Positions 32,607 to 42,002 of a DNA stretch of 64,000 bases are shown piece after piece. The notes under the pieces were generated by a model. That model worked only from the letters and a program-made list of their open reading frames with translations, was not told the origin of the DNA and did no database searches. How positions within the stretch are numbered: position 1 is the first letter of the stretch; every line of letters begins with the position of its first letter. Made by a program: the position numbers and the translations under genes. Origin of the DNA: Arthrobacter sp. QXT-31 (GTDB lineage Bacteria; Actinomycetota; Actinomycetes; Actinomycetales; Micrococcaceae); assembly GCF_001969265.1 (NCBI RefSeq), contig NZ_CP019304.1, positions 1,054,001 to 1,118,000 of the forward strand, in the 5' to 3' direction.

Positions 32607-33605
32607 CTACGCGATGGCTGCATCCCATTTCGCTGGCAGGGGAGCATTTTCGAAGTGCCCCAGCAGCGTCTCCACCAAATGCGGCGCGAAGTCGTCCTCC
32701 AGCGACAGCACCACCCGGCAGCGGGCGCCGGGCTGCTCCGGGAAGTCCATGTACAGCCCTCGCATGTCACAGACGGTCTGCCCGCGGCCGGGTCCGGACG
32801 TGGTGTCGACGTCGACATGCACCATCGGTGCAACGGCAGCCCTAACTGAACCAACCGCGAGCGCCGCGGCAAGCGGATCGTGCATCGCGGAGCAGGCGCG
32901 CCCGAACAGGCCCTCGTAGAACCGGAAGTAGTAGCCGAGCATCTCCCCCAGCGCCCGCGGCACGGCACCGGACGATGCAAGCAGCTCCTGCCGGTGGTTC
33001 TCCTCCAGCACGTTGGTCATGGTCACGTCCAGCGGCACCAGGGTCACGTTCCAGCCGGCGGACAGCACCAGGGCGGCAGCCTCGGGGTCGTTGGCGATGT
33101 TCGCCTCCGCCACGGGCGTGAGGTTCCCCGGGGCCAGGGCCGCACCGCCCATGATCGTGATCTCCGCAACCAGCTGCGGCAGGGACGGCTCCAGCCGCAG
33201 CGCCTCGGCGATGTTGGTGAGCGGGCCGATGGCCAGGACCCGCAGCGTGCCGGGGTGCTCGTGCGCCAGCCGCACCAGCATCTCGGCCGCGGTCTCCGGC
33301 GCCAGTTCGGCAGCCGCCGTCGAAAGCTCAACCTCGCCGATGCCGTTGGCGCCGTGCACCCACGGCGCTCCCCCGCCGAAGGAACCGGCAAGGGGGTCGT
33401 GCGCGCCGAGGGCGACGGGGATGTGCGCGTGCCCGGCGAGCTCTAGCAGGTCCAGGGTGTTGCGGGCGCCGACGGCGGCACTGACGTTGCCGCTGACGGC
33501 GCCGATGCCCCGCACGTCGGCCTGCGGGGAGGCGAGCAGGTAGGCCAGGGCGAGGGCGTCATCAATGCCGGTGTCGCAGTCGAGGTAGAACGGGAAACTG
33601 GTCAT
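32607..33605 (-). CDS. Inosine/uridine-preferring nucleoside hydrolase
   Basis: This 332-aa protein opens with FYLDCDTGIDDALALAYLL, which contains the DxDxxxDD calcium-binding motif of nucleoside hydrolases near residues 9-15. These enzymes split ribonucleosides to base and ribose. The ATG at 33605 is chosen because the family starts there; the longer frame runs into the transporter gene. It lies 34 bases after the MFS gene on the same strand and opposite a ribokinase, which would phosphorylate the released ribose. Confidence 0.9.
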   Translation of the reverse strand: MTSFPFYLDCDTGIDDALALAYLLASPQADVRGIGAVSGNVSAAVGARNTLDLLELAGHAHIPVALGAHDPLAGSFGGGAPWVHGANGIGEVELSTAAAELAPETAAEMLVRLAHEHPGTLRVLAIGPLTNIAEALRLEPSLPQLVAEITIMGGAALAPGNLTPVAEANIANDPEAAALVLSAGWNVTLVPLDVTMTNVLEENHRQELLASSGAVPRALGEMLGYYFRFYEGLFGRACSAMHDPLAAALAVGSVRAAVAPMVHVDVDTTSGPGRGQTVCDMRGLYMDFPEQPGARCRVVLSLEDDFAPHLVETLLGHFENAPLPAKWDAAIA

Positions 33606-33639
33606 GGGAGTGGTTCTTCTTTCGGTCGGTGCGGAAGGT

Positions 33640-35082
33640 CTAGTGGGTTTCGCCCTTGGGGGCGGGGACAAAGAGGCTGACGATGAACGCGGCGGCGGTG
33701 ATGCCCACCGAGATCCAGAGGGCGGTGGCGTACCCGCCGGCGGTCGCCTGCGCGGCGAACGGGGCAACAACCACGACGCCGAGGCTCGCCCCGATGCCGA
33801 AGGAGGCACCGTTGATGCTGGGCAGGGAGGCGGGTGCTTCCTTGGGCGAGAGCAGGACTGAGAGTCCGTTGATGGCGGTGAGGAAGAGGCCGTTGTAGAA
33901 GATGCCGAGGGCGGCGACGGCGATAATCACCGCGATCTGGTTGCTCGAGAACGCGGCGGCAGCGGCGGCGCAGGCCAGGCTCATCGCGGTGCCGGTGCGG
34001 AGGACCTTGATCCAGCCGCGTCGGCCGGCGAGCCAGCCGGCCAGCGGCGCGGCGAAGACGCCGATGAGCGCGGCCGGGGTGAGGAACAGCAGGGCGGACA
34101 GCGACGGGCTGAGACCGAAGCCGGAGCCCTTGTCCTGGCTGAGCAGCACCACCGTGAAGTTCATGACGGCGAAGATGCCGGCGAGGGTCAGGACCGTGGA
34201 GGCGATGACGGGCCACACCTGGCGGGAGCGCAGGTGGTGGACGGCGATGAGCGGGTGGCTGCGGCGCTTCTCGATCATCCAGAAGGCGGCGAAGGACACG
34301 ATGGTGCCGGCCAGCAGGGCCAGGGTGCCGGGAGCGGTCCAGCCCGCGGCCGATCCGCCGGAGACAAAGTACGTGATGAATACCAGGAACACCGAGAGCG
34401 AGCCCGCGCCCCACCAGTCCATGGCGCCGCGGACGTGCTGCGGCCGCCCCTTCGGGACGGTCTTGAGGATGCAGCCGGCGGCGATGGCGGTGAGCACCAG
34501 GACGACGACGAAGATGGACCGGAAGCCGAGGGTCTCGGACATCAGCCCGCCGACGTAGCCGTCCACTCCCCCGACGCCGCCGTTGACGGCGGCGATGATG
34601 CCCACCGAGGTGCCGAAGACGCGCGGCTGCAGGTTCTCGCTGAGCACGATGTAGGACAGCGCGAAGACCGCGCTGGAGACGCCCTGCAGGAAGCGGCCAG
34701 CGACCAGCAGCGGCAGCGTGGGCGCCGCGATGCAGAGGATGGTGCCGGCGCCCATGATGGCCAGGACCAGCAGGAGGGCCGTGCGGCGGCCGATGAAGTC
34801 GCTCCACCTGCCGATCACGGGGCCGGCGATGGCGCCGGCGAGGAAGAACATGGACTGCACGGGGGCTGCGGCGTCGGCGGCGTGGCCGAAGCTGGCGGCG
34901 ATCTGCGGCAGCGCCGGGGTGACCATGCTGGCGTTGAGCTGGAAGGACAGCACGCCGAGCAGCAGGGTGGTGATCAGCAGGGCGGCCGGGCGGCCGGCAA
35001 GTTTAGTCACGTCGGTTTCGCTTTCGACGGCGGCGGGCGGCGATGCGGTCGCGTTGGCTGGGGTGTTCACATCAAACTCCAT
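33640..35082 (-). CDS. MFS transporter, probable nucleoside importer
   Basis: This 480-aa protein has up to 14 hydrophobic segments and the loop GRWSDFIGRRTALLL between segments 2 and 3, typical of the drug/proton-antiporter-like MFS subgroup. It is the first gene of an operon with the nucleoside hydrolase and is divergent from ribokinase, so nucleoside uptake is the most economical role, though the subgroup is better known for export. Repeated TACAACCATG sequences lie in its promoter region. Confidence 0.8.
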   Translation of the reverse strand: MEFDVNTPANATASPPAAVESETDVTKLAGRPAALLITTLLLGVLSFQLNASMVTPALPQIAASFGHAADAAAPVQSMFFLAGAIAGPVIGRWSDFIGRRTALLLVLAIMGAGTILCIAAPTLPLLVAGRFLQGVSSAVFALSYIVLSENLQPRVFGTSVGIIAAVNGGVGGVDGYVGGLMSETLGFRSIFVVVLVLTAIAAGCILKTVPKGRPQHVRGAMDWWGAGSLSVFLVFITYFVSGGSAAGWTAPGTLALLAGTIVSFAAFWMIEKRRSHPLIAVHHLRSRQVWPVIASTVLTLAGIFAVMNFTVVLLSQDKGSGFGLSPSLSALLFLTPAALIGVFAAPLAGWLAGRRGWIKVLRTGTAMSLACAAAAAAFSSNQIAVIIAVAALGIFYNGLFLTAINGLSVLLSPKEAPASLPSINGASFGIGASLGVVVVAPFAAQATAGGYATALWISVGITAAAFIVSLFVPAPKGETH

Positions 35083-35117
35083 TGTTCTCTGCAGGAGGTC
35101 CTGCCGTTGGGAAATCA

Positions 35118-35157
35118 GTTGTTATACAACCATGTATGACGAACAAGTACAACCATG
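35118..35157. promoter_or_regulatory. Repeats in the nucleoside-salvage divergent promoter
   Basis: GTTGTTATACAAC (35118-35130) is an imperfect palindrome, and TACAACCATG occurs twice (35125-35134 and 35148-35157), 23 bp apart. The region separates the MFS/hydrolase operon from ribokinase. No regulator gene is adjacent, so the binding protein would be encoded elsewhere. Confidence 0.4.
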
Positions 35158-35212
35158 CCGTACACTATTTCCTAATTCAGCCGATCTTGGCTCGACCTGA
35201 TAGGACTTCCTC

Positions 35213-36055
35213 ATGGGCACTCAGCTTCCCGCCGTCACCGTCGTCGGCAGCATCAACCTGGACATGATCGCCACCACCGACAGGCTCCCCACCGCCGGGG
35301 AGACCATCGGCGGGGGCGTCCTGAGCCAGCAGCCCGGCGGTAAAGGAGCGAACCAGGCCGTGGCCGCAGCACGGCTCGGCGGCTCTTCTCGGATGATCGG
35401 CGCGGTGGGTAACGACGCGCAGGGCCGGCTGATGCTGGAGGCGCTGTCGTCCGCCGGCGTGGACACCGCGGACGTGGCAGTGCTCGACGGCGACGCGACG
35501 GGCACCGCGCTGATCGTGGTGGACCGTGACGGTGAGAACCAGATCGTCGTGTGCCCCGGTGCGAACTCGGGGTTTTCGCTGGAGGGCGTTTCGTTCGGGC
35601 CGGATGAGTCGGTGCTGTGCCAGCTCGAGGTCGGGCTGGACGTGGTGTTGGAGGCGGCGCGGAAGTCTTCCGGATTTTTCGTGTTGAACGCTGCCCCGGC
35701 CATGGACCTGCCGGCCGAGCTGCTGGAGCGGTGCGATCTGGTGATCGTCAACGAGACAGAGTACGAGCTGATCCCGGCGCTGGCCGACGCGAAGCTCGTT
35801 GCGGTGACGTATGGAAAGAACGGCTCGGCGATGTTCGAGCACGGCCGGAAGGTGGCGAAGGCTCCTGCTGCTGCTGTGACGGTGGCGAACACGATCGGGG
35901 CGGGTGACGCGTTCTGCGCGGCCCTGGTCTTGGCGCTGCGGTTGGGGCTTCCTTACCAGCGGGCGCTCGCGGCAGCTAATGCCGTGGGGGCGGACGCGGT
36001 TGGCGACGATGCATCGCAGCCGGTGCTGGGGCGGTTGGAGAAGTACCTTGCCTAA
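35213..36055 (+). CDS. rbsK: Ribokinase (PfkB family)
   Basis: This 280-aa sugar kinase has the two PfkB signatures: GGKGANQAVAAARLGG near residue 43 and NTIGAGDAFCAALV near residue 224, the latter with the catalytic Asp. VGSINLDMIATTDRLP at the N-terminus is typical of ribokinase. It phosphorylates ribose released by the divergent nucleoside hydrolase. AGGACTTCCTC precedes the ATG. It is the last gene before the AT-richer island, and no terminator-like hairpin is obvious after it. Confidence 0.88.
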   Translation: MGTQLPAVTVVGSINLDMIATTDRLPTAGETIGGGVLSQQPGGKGANQAVAAARLGGSSRMIGAVGNDAQGRLMLEALSSAGVDTADVAVLDGDATGTALIVVDRDGENQIVVCPGANSGFSLEGVSFGPDESVLCQLEVGLDVVLEAARKSSGFFVLNAAPAMDLPAELLERCDLVIVNETEYELIPALADAKLVAVTYGKNGSAMFEHGRKVAKAPAAAVTVANTIGAGDAFCAALVLALRLGLPYQRALAAANAVGADAVGDDASQPVLGRLEKYLA

Positions 36056-36996
36056 GATGTTTGAGTCCGGAGAATCGCCCAGTAGGCCAGCCTCCACGAT
36101 GGGTATTTCGCCACCACCCGACATGGCTGAGCTAAAACATTGAATACCCTGGGAGCTTGCTGAGGTCTGACTGGCCGAAGCATCAGGCTCGTCGCTCACC
36201 GCAGCGATGCTCCTTTCAGGGCGGAATACGCCCAACTTCCACTTGGAATAAGGTCGATTTTGGAACGATCTTGCTGTTGATCCCGCGGATCAATGGACGG
36301 GCAGCACTTGCTCGCATACGCAGAATATTTGCCGACCATTGACTTCGTGGGAAGTGCATTTCTGGCGTGAGTGAAATGCCGCCTTCCTGACGGCATTTCT
36401 CCGAAGGTAAGCAATATATTAGCTATCGAGGTTGCGGTAGCCCGTGGGTGGTGCGTTTGCTGCTTTCATCCCGGTGCTGTTCACCTGCCGCAATGTGGCC
36501 GCCCTGATGAATCTCTAGTTCCGTTCTCACTGTCCCCTGTCCTCCAGAAGCCCATGCACGGCAGCGCCCTGAGCTGTTCCTTGACCTCCCAGACAGCGGA
36601 TCCTCCGTGCGGCCGCTTAGTGAACACTTCTTTCGCTGTGCTGCTGACATCTGCGTGAGCATCTTTACCCGCGGCCAGGAGGAGCAATGGGCGAGTCCTG
36701 TGCTTGCCGACAGACCTGCCCCGGCGACCCTGGACGTTCTACGACAAGTTCTGCTGGTCTCAGTCCTGATTCGATTCACAGGGGGATCGGATGGAAGCGA
36801 TCGATCGCGACGACGGGGCAACCCATGGTCAGGCATCTGCATCAACATTGGACGTTAGCAGCGTGCTTTCATGTCACAGCAATACTTTTCGGCAATACTA
36901 GTGAAGTAGCGGCGTTGGAGAATTCTCGACGGGAATCCTCTTCGTCGGACTAGCTTGCAAGCCTCAAGAATCGTACAGGACCCGGAGGGCGTCAAA
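36056..36996. other. Gene-free stretch at the island boundary
   Basis: I see no convincing coding sequence, tRNA, attachment repeat or transposase remnant in these 941 bases. Open frames of 70-140 codons exist on both strands but have no ribosome-binding site, no recognisable family and conflicting frames. Base composition becomes less GC-rich here. The promoter for the following two-gene module should lie in its last 150 bases. Confidence 0.5.
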
Positions 36997-37305
36997 ATGC
37001 CGAAAACCCCCATCGTTGAGATATCCATGGCCAACGGTGACGTTATTCTCAGTACAGCTGAGGTTGCAGATCCGGAACAGGAGGTTGGCGACGGAAAGCT
37101 CGTCATAAAAGCCAGAGAGTTGGTGGCTAAACTGGGGCCTCTCGCATCAGAAATAAAGGAGAGCCTCACGGAGCTCACCCCCGACGAAATGACGGTAACG
37201 CTCAAAGTCGGGCTTGCGATTGAGACCGGAGCGGTCGTCGCTATTTTGGGCGGCGGACGAGTAGAGAGCGGAATCGAGGTCGCAATGACTTGGTCACAGG
37301 GTTAG
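36997..37305 (+). CDS. Trypsin-co-occurring (Trypco1 / CU044_2847) small protein
   Basis: This 102-aa protein resembles the CU044_2847 family, described as trypsin-co-occurring domain 1: an N-terminal strand (IVEISMANGDVILSTAEV), a middle helix (LASEIKESLTELTPDEMTVT) and a C-terminal hydrophobic strand region ending in GIEVAMTWSQG. I chose the ATG at 36997, with CGGAGGG upstream. The stop is four bases before the trypsin/STAND gene, so the two are coexpressed. Companion proteins of this kind are thought to act with trypsin-like proteases in bacterial conflict systems; the molecular role is unknown. Confidence 0.75.
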   Translation: MPKTPIVEISMANGDVILSTAEVADPEQEVGDGKLVIKARELVAKLGPLASEIKESLTELTPDEMTVTLKVGLAIETGAVVAILGGGRVESGIEVAMTWSQG

Positions 37306-37309
37306 GAGC

Positions 37310-40300
37310 ATGCACGCAGCACTCGAGCAGGCACTGTGGCGTGTGGCATTTCCCGTTATTGGTGAGCGTAGAGGGACTGCCTACTACGTCGCTCCCACAC
37401 TCATAGCGACGAGCGCACATGTTCTGGGGAAGTCTCAGAAATTGGAGTTTACTGGAGGAATCGAGTGCTCACAGGTAGTTCTTTTGCAGGACTTCGAACG
37501 GGACCTAGTCTTAATTCGCGTAGACAAGATTTCCGACATCTGGCTAGTACCCACTAGGGAGCCGGCTAGGCTCGGCCAACGAAGCGTTGTCATTGGCTGT
37601 CCAGGCGGCCGAAGGGAATCGGCTTTGCTCGTGTTCGAAGGGAATGGCCACACCAACAAGGGCGACCTCGTCGCGAAGTTTGGCCAAGGTCAAATCAAGC
37701 CTTCATACAGCGGCGGCCCCGTCGTCTCGTTATCCACTGGCAGGTTGCTCGGCCAGATGCGACTAACACGCGACGAGTCAATGGACTTAGGTGGGTTGGC
37801 AGTATCATCGGCGATGATCGCTGAGGCTCTGCTTACCGTTGAGCAAAACGAGCGCAGCGCGGTGATGGAACAACAGTGGGACGCTCTCGTTCAAGGCGCG
37901 GCGCAAGAGAAGGCAGCCAAAGTCCGTAAGCTAACGACGATGCCTGCGGTTAAGAACCCCGTCTTGGGTCGTGAATCCGAGATCGCTCGACTGATGGGAA
38001 TTCGCGACTCCGGAAAATTTATAGAACTGCGGGGGCCGTCAGGATCCGGCAAGACGCGCTTCCTTGCGGAGTTTTTGACGCTTCCCTACCCCTTTGAACA
38101 GGGTAGTTCTGCCGCATATATAGACCTTCACGGCTATACCGCCGCGCCCCCAGCTATCTTACGTGCGATGGTAGATCAGCTTGGCATCACTGTGCCTCAG
38201 TCTTTGTTCCGCGCCCATGCCGGAGCTGACGGTCTCGCGGGTCTTCGTCACAGAGTATTGCGGGCCTTCAAGAACCGGGCCATTGTCATCGCTCTCGACC
38301 ACGGCGAGAATTTGCTCACAGTTCCTACTGTTATGGCAGAGCTAGAGGACCTACTGCGCTCCGGTAACTTTGGCGACGCGATCGTCGCCGTGGTTCTGTG
38401 GCCAGGAAGCAGTGTCGACGTGGGCTATATGAAGTTAGAAGATCCGATTTCCCTCGGACCTTTAGATGCTCACAGCATGGCTCTCTTGGTCGCAGAAAAA
38501 TTTGACGTTCCTCTAGAGATAGCCAGCGACGCGGTCGCTGTGCTGGACGACGCCGTCAGGCAACCAGGCTACGTCGCTCGAGCCGCCAACGCCGCCCTGG
38601 AAGCCGGTAGGAATCCGGAAGATATCGCCGTAGCAATCGACGGTGCCGCTCGCATGGTCACACTTCGTCAGCTCGAAGCCCTGCTGATTAGCCTTACGGC
38701 AACTAGCCCGATGCCTATCGCCTCGGCTATTGCGCACGGCATCCTGGACATGAACTGCTGTAACGCGCTGACAGGCTCAGACGAAGCCATTCGCATCCAT
38801 GCGTTGACGGCATCGGCAAGGCGCCTTCTCGATGCAAACCAAAGTGCAAACCGAAGTGAGGGGTTGATGAAACTCCTGTCCGCTGAGGCGGCGCTCAAGA
38901 ATGCCGTCTACGACGTTCTAACAGCTCACCTGCAAGAGCCGAGCATAAGTAAATTGCAACTAGAAGCAGTTGTCGGCTTATTGTCCAATGAACGGGATGA
39001 AGCAGGACGCGCCGTCCTAGAAACTGCAGAGAATCTGCTCGCGGAGAAGACCGTCACTGCGCCTTATGGTCCGCTGGTTAGCATCTCGCGACCGGTTCCT
39101 ACTAGGTCCGGTTCTGCGGCCTTTCTGTATCTGGCTCGCACGGCGCCGTCGGCCTGGCACCTCCAGAATGAGATGCGGACTGAGTCTTGTGAATATGAAT
39201 TCGTCCCGATCGAGGGGCCGTCTGAACTGGCTGTCTACCGCCAAGCTCTACTCGAGCTTGATGCTAGAACTGATTATGACAGGAACGTCGAGCATCTCCG
39301 AGAAACGGTCATGAACATGGCATCGGACTTAGTTTCGACAATCGAGTACCTCTCGCTTTTGTCAGATTCCGCATTTGCATCCGCAATCCAGGGTAAGCAG
39401 AAAACTGTGGAATCAAAGGTTGCGGCTATCCAGAATTTTACGTCCGCAGTGCTCCCTGATACAGAGCATTACGATCGTCGTCTGATTGGGGTCCGAGCAG
39501 TAATCCAACTGGTTCTTGTTGGACTTGCTTCTTTTCAGGATCGCAGTGACGAAGTGCTGCATGAGCTTGCGGAATTGGTTGCAGTAAATGAAGTCTATGG
39601 TGAGGCGGTCTCCTTGCAGGCTGACTTCGTACGAGCTGGAATTGCCCAAGGTGTGCCCCTGCAGGACTTGAAGCGTCATATCGACGCTTTAATTAAGGCC
39701 TTACGAACCGCGCCGCCCGATGCGGATATTCTCGGGTTGAGCGCTCAGGTTTCATCAGTAATTCGCCGGGCTGGTATTTATGCTGAACATGCCTCCGACG
39801 GCGAGGCGATGTTGCATTTAGCCCGTGCCCTCCTGCTCCCGCTGGAGCAAGACGCGAAGGAGCGGGCACGACTGGGCGACAACCGCCCCCTCCTCGCATT
39901 GGCCCGCGTTCAGAGAGCATCCGCACTCTTGTCTGGTCAGCTCGGTGAAACTGGCGCGTTCGAGACTTCCATGTCCCAAAGCACCGCGATCATGAAGTGG
40001 ATTTCAATAAATGCACCAAGTTCGGGTGCGTGGTGGACTTACCTCAAGTCTATCTCTTTAGAAGGCAGGGGTGTCGAAGGCTTTGATACTTTTAATGAAG
40101 AACGAAGAGCACACTATTCAAAACTTCTAGATAGAGAACTTGCACGATATCGCCACTGGGCCCGCCGGAAGAACACCAGGTCATCCCGAGATGTCCAAAT
40201 CGAGGTATGGGCACTCTCTCTTCAGTGGGCTAAGGAGGGGTCTCTGCACTCGCTCGCAAACCGAAGGACTAGTGCCAGCGGCGACCGTTCGGTTGCCCAA

Positions 40301-41332
40301 AGACACTCGGCGTTGACAAGTGCGCGAAACCAGCGCATTTCGGTTCTGGAAGGCTTCAAAAAGTCGTACGGGCCAAACAGTCATATCGTGGTGGCGATGT
40401 GCGGAATAGAAGCGCAGTATCAGCGCCTGTTGGCGCATGCCGGGGAGCATAATCATGGGCCAGTGATCGCCATGTATGACCGTGGCCTTGCCGAATGCTT
40501 GGCCGATCCATTAATTCTCTTGCATAAGGCCCAGTACCTTCGCCGCCTGTGGCTTTACGACGAGTCGTTCCGGATATTTCGGGAGCTCGAACATACGCTC
40601 ACTGCGGATGCTGCTCTGGTGAGGACAATGAGGATCAGTTGGGCTGAGGCGCTTGTAGCCTCTGTGATCCAGGGCAAGGTTGATCCGGCCGAGGTAGGTG
40701 CCAGGTGTCGTCACGCGCTGAGGCTCGTGGACGGCTTGGAGGGGCGATCATCAGTGGCGGCAATCGTTGGCCTGCGTGCACGGTCGGAGCTGGGCCACCA
40801 CAACCTCAGCGCCTACGTGAGGGAGCTAATCTCGATTTTTGCTGATAAAAAGGGTTATCTACATGCCGCGGCAAATTTCAGTGCTTCGTTTAGGCAAAAT
40901 GCCGAGAGCAACCGAAAAGAATCGTGCAACTGGGGCCATATCCTAGTCGCCGACGACTTTACATCTCCGGATACATTGCTTAAATACTCAAATTATCTCA
41001 TTCGTGAATTTGAGCTTCGGCCAGAAAAGAGTCTTCTCTTGATTCGCGGAGCACTAAGTTGCTTAGAGGGTGTCCGTGTCATGTCATCACATAGCCAGCA
41101 GAATTCGGAGCAATCTTTCCTCACAGGGAAGGCTTTACTAACAGCCATAGAATATACGCGATCCACGAACCCGATTGGATGGTCGGACATTTATAATTCG
41201 CGCTCAAAAACTCGAATGATCGACTTGGCCATTGCTGAAGCGCGGTTGGAGAGCGCCGAAGCGCAGGCCGTCGGAGCGTTTCGAACCTTGATCCGGACCT
41301 ATAGGGAACGAGCCGTTGCCTTTCGAACATAA
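37310..41332 (+). CDS. Trypsin-like protease / STAND-type NTPase / helical-repeat defence protein
   Basis: This 1340-aa protein has three parts. Residues 1-175 form a trypsin-like protease with a full triad: His37 (ATSAHVL), Asp65 (ERDLVLI) and Ser134 (YSGGPVV). Residues about 218-520 form a P-loop NTPase with Walker A GPSGSGKT (242-249) and an atypical Walker B VIALDHGEN (326-334), as in STAND/NACHT-type switches. The remaining 800 residues are alpha-helical, probably TPR-like repeats that sense a trigger. AGGAG overlaps the preceding stop. Base composition is less GC-rich than the core genes, implying transfer. By analogy with NLR-like immune proteins, I infer that activation unleashes proteolysis. 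Confidence 0.75.
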   Translation: MHAALEQALWRVAFPVIGERRGTAYYVAPTLIATSAHVLGKSQKLEFTGGIECSQVVLLQDFERDLVLIRVDKISDIWLVPTREPARLGQRSVVIGCPGGRRESALLVFEGNGHTNKGDLVAKFGQGQIKPSYSGGPVVSLSTGRLLGQMRLTRDESMDLGGLAVSSAMIAEALLTVEQNERSAVMEQQWDALVQGAAQEKAAKVRKLTTMPAVKNPVLGRESEIARLMGIRDSGKFIELRGPSGSGKTRFLAEFLTLPYPFEQGSSAAYIDLHGYTAAPPAILRAMVDQLGITVPQSLFRAHAGADGLAGLRHRVLRAFKNRAIVIALDHGENLLTVPTVMAELEDLLRSGNFGDAIVAVVLWPGSSVDVGYMKLEDPISLGPLDAHSMALLVAEKFDVPLEIASDAVAVLDDAVRQPGYVARAANAALEAGRNPEDIAVAIDGAARMVTLRQLEALLISLTATSPMPIASAIAHGILDMNCCNALTGSDEAIRIHALTASARRLLDANQSANRSEGLMKLLSAEAALKNAVYDVLTAHLQEPSISKLQLEAVVGLLSNERDEAGRAVLETAENLLAEKTVTAPYGPLVSISRPVPTRSGSAAFLYLARTAPSAWHLQNEMRTESCEYEFVPIEGPSELAVYRQALLELDARTDYDRNVEHLRETVMNMASDLVSTIEYLSLLSDSAFASAIQGKQKTVESKVAAIQNFTSAVLPDTEHYDRRLIGVRAVIQLVLVGLASFQDRSDEVLHELAELVAVNEVYGEAVSLQADFVRAGIAQGVPLQDLKRHIDALIKALRTAPPDADILGLSAQVSSVIRRAGIYAEHASDGEAMLHLARALLLPLEQDAKERARLGDNRPLLALARVQRASALLSGQLGETGAFETSMSQSTAIMKWISINAPSSGAWWTYLKSISLEGRGVEGFDTFNEERRAHYSKLLDRELARYRHWARRKNTRSSRDVQIEVWALSLQWAKEGSLHSLANRRTSASGDRSVAQRHSALTSARNQRISVLEGFKKSYGPNSHIVVAMCGIEAQYQRLLAHAGEHNHGPVIAMYDRGLAECLADPLILLHKAQYLRRLWLYDESFRIFRELEHTLTADAALVRTMRISWAEALVASVIQGKVDPAEVGARCRHALRLVDGLEGRSSVAAIVGLRARSELGHHNLSAYVRELISIFADKKGYLHAAANFSASFRQNAESNRKESCNWGHILVADDFTSPDTLLKYSNYLIREFELRPEKSLLLIRGALSCLEGVRVMSSHSQQNSEQSFLTGKALLTAIEYTRSTNPIGWSDIYNSRSKTRMIDLAIAEARLESAEAQAVGAFRTLIRTYRERAVAFRT

Positions 41333-41454
41333 AACATGTGGACGACGGCGCGTCGGGTTCACAGTGTAGGTGCAGGTTGCCGCCGGTACTACTGATCAAC
41401 CTGGCATGTGCACGAATTCTGGTCTGCGCAGCGAGCGTTGCTTTCCCTTCACAT

Positions 41455-41986
41455 GTAGGAGCGGTTGGTTTGTTTGATTCGATTCGATAGGGGCGGTGGC
41501 CGCCGGCGACGAGTAGGCATCCAAGTCTGTAGTTGGTGAAGTTGCGGAAGCCGCGGGCGATTCTGCGGGTGGTTTCGATGACGCTGTTGATCGCTTCGGT
41601 GGGGCCGTTGGAGGCGACGAAGGTGCCGAAGTAGGCAAGGATCGCTGTCTTCCATTGCTTGAGGTTGCGGCCCGGCCGTGAGATCTCGGGGATCGGGCAG
41701 GCCGGGAATGAGGCGATCACCTCGGTGACGGGTTCTCTGCCCCTGGCAGGGCTCGTGTGATAGATGTGGCGGAGCTTCTGGTAGCACTGCCAGGCCAGGG
41801 TGACTTCGTGGTCCGGGTCCCCGAGTGCGAGCTTGGCGTCGAGCCGGGCGGCTTGTTTGGCGGTGAGGTGTCCGGCGCCGATCTGCAGCATCCTGCGGAT
41901 GCCGAAGAGGGGATCGCCCTTGCGGGCGCGATGGCCCAGAGTCTTCTGCTTGACCCGGCGGCGGACCTCATCGACCATGCCGATCG
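41455..41986 (-). pseudogene. ISL3-family transposase, C-terminal fragment
   Basis: Reading from VDEVRRRVKQKTLGHRARKG to NYRLGCLLVAGGHRPYR, this is the last third of an ISL3-family DDE transposase. It lacks the N-terminal two thirds, which reappear on the far side of the nested IS1634-like element at 43754-44165. The reading frame continues past the normal end into sequence antisense to the STAND gene. Confidence 0.75.
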
Positions 41987-42002
41987 GACCTGACTTGGCT
42001 CA
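41987..42002. repeat. Left terminal inverted repeat of the IS1634-like element
   Basis: GACCTGACTTGGCTCA matches the complement of 43738-43753 at 15 of 16 positions and marks the outer edge of the nested element, immediately next to ISL3 coding sequence. Confidence 0.7.

Noticed and set aside
36371..36858. Several 80-140-codon frames in the gap after ribokinase
   Set aside because: They overlap each other on both strands, lack start signals and match nothing I recognise.
41121..41455. Extension of the ISL3 reading frame beyond its normal end
   Set aside because: The extra residues are antisense to the end of the STAND gene and have no transposase character.
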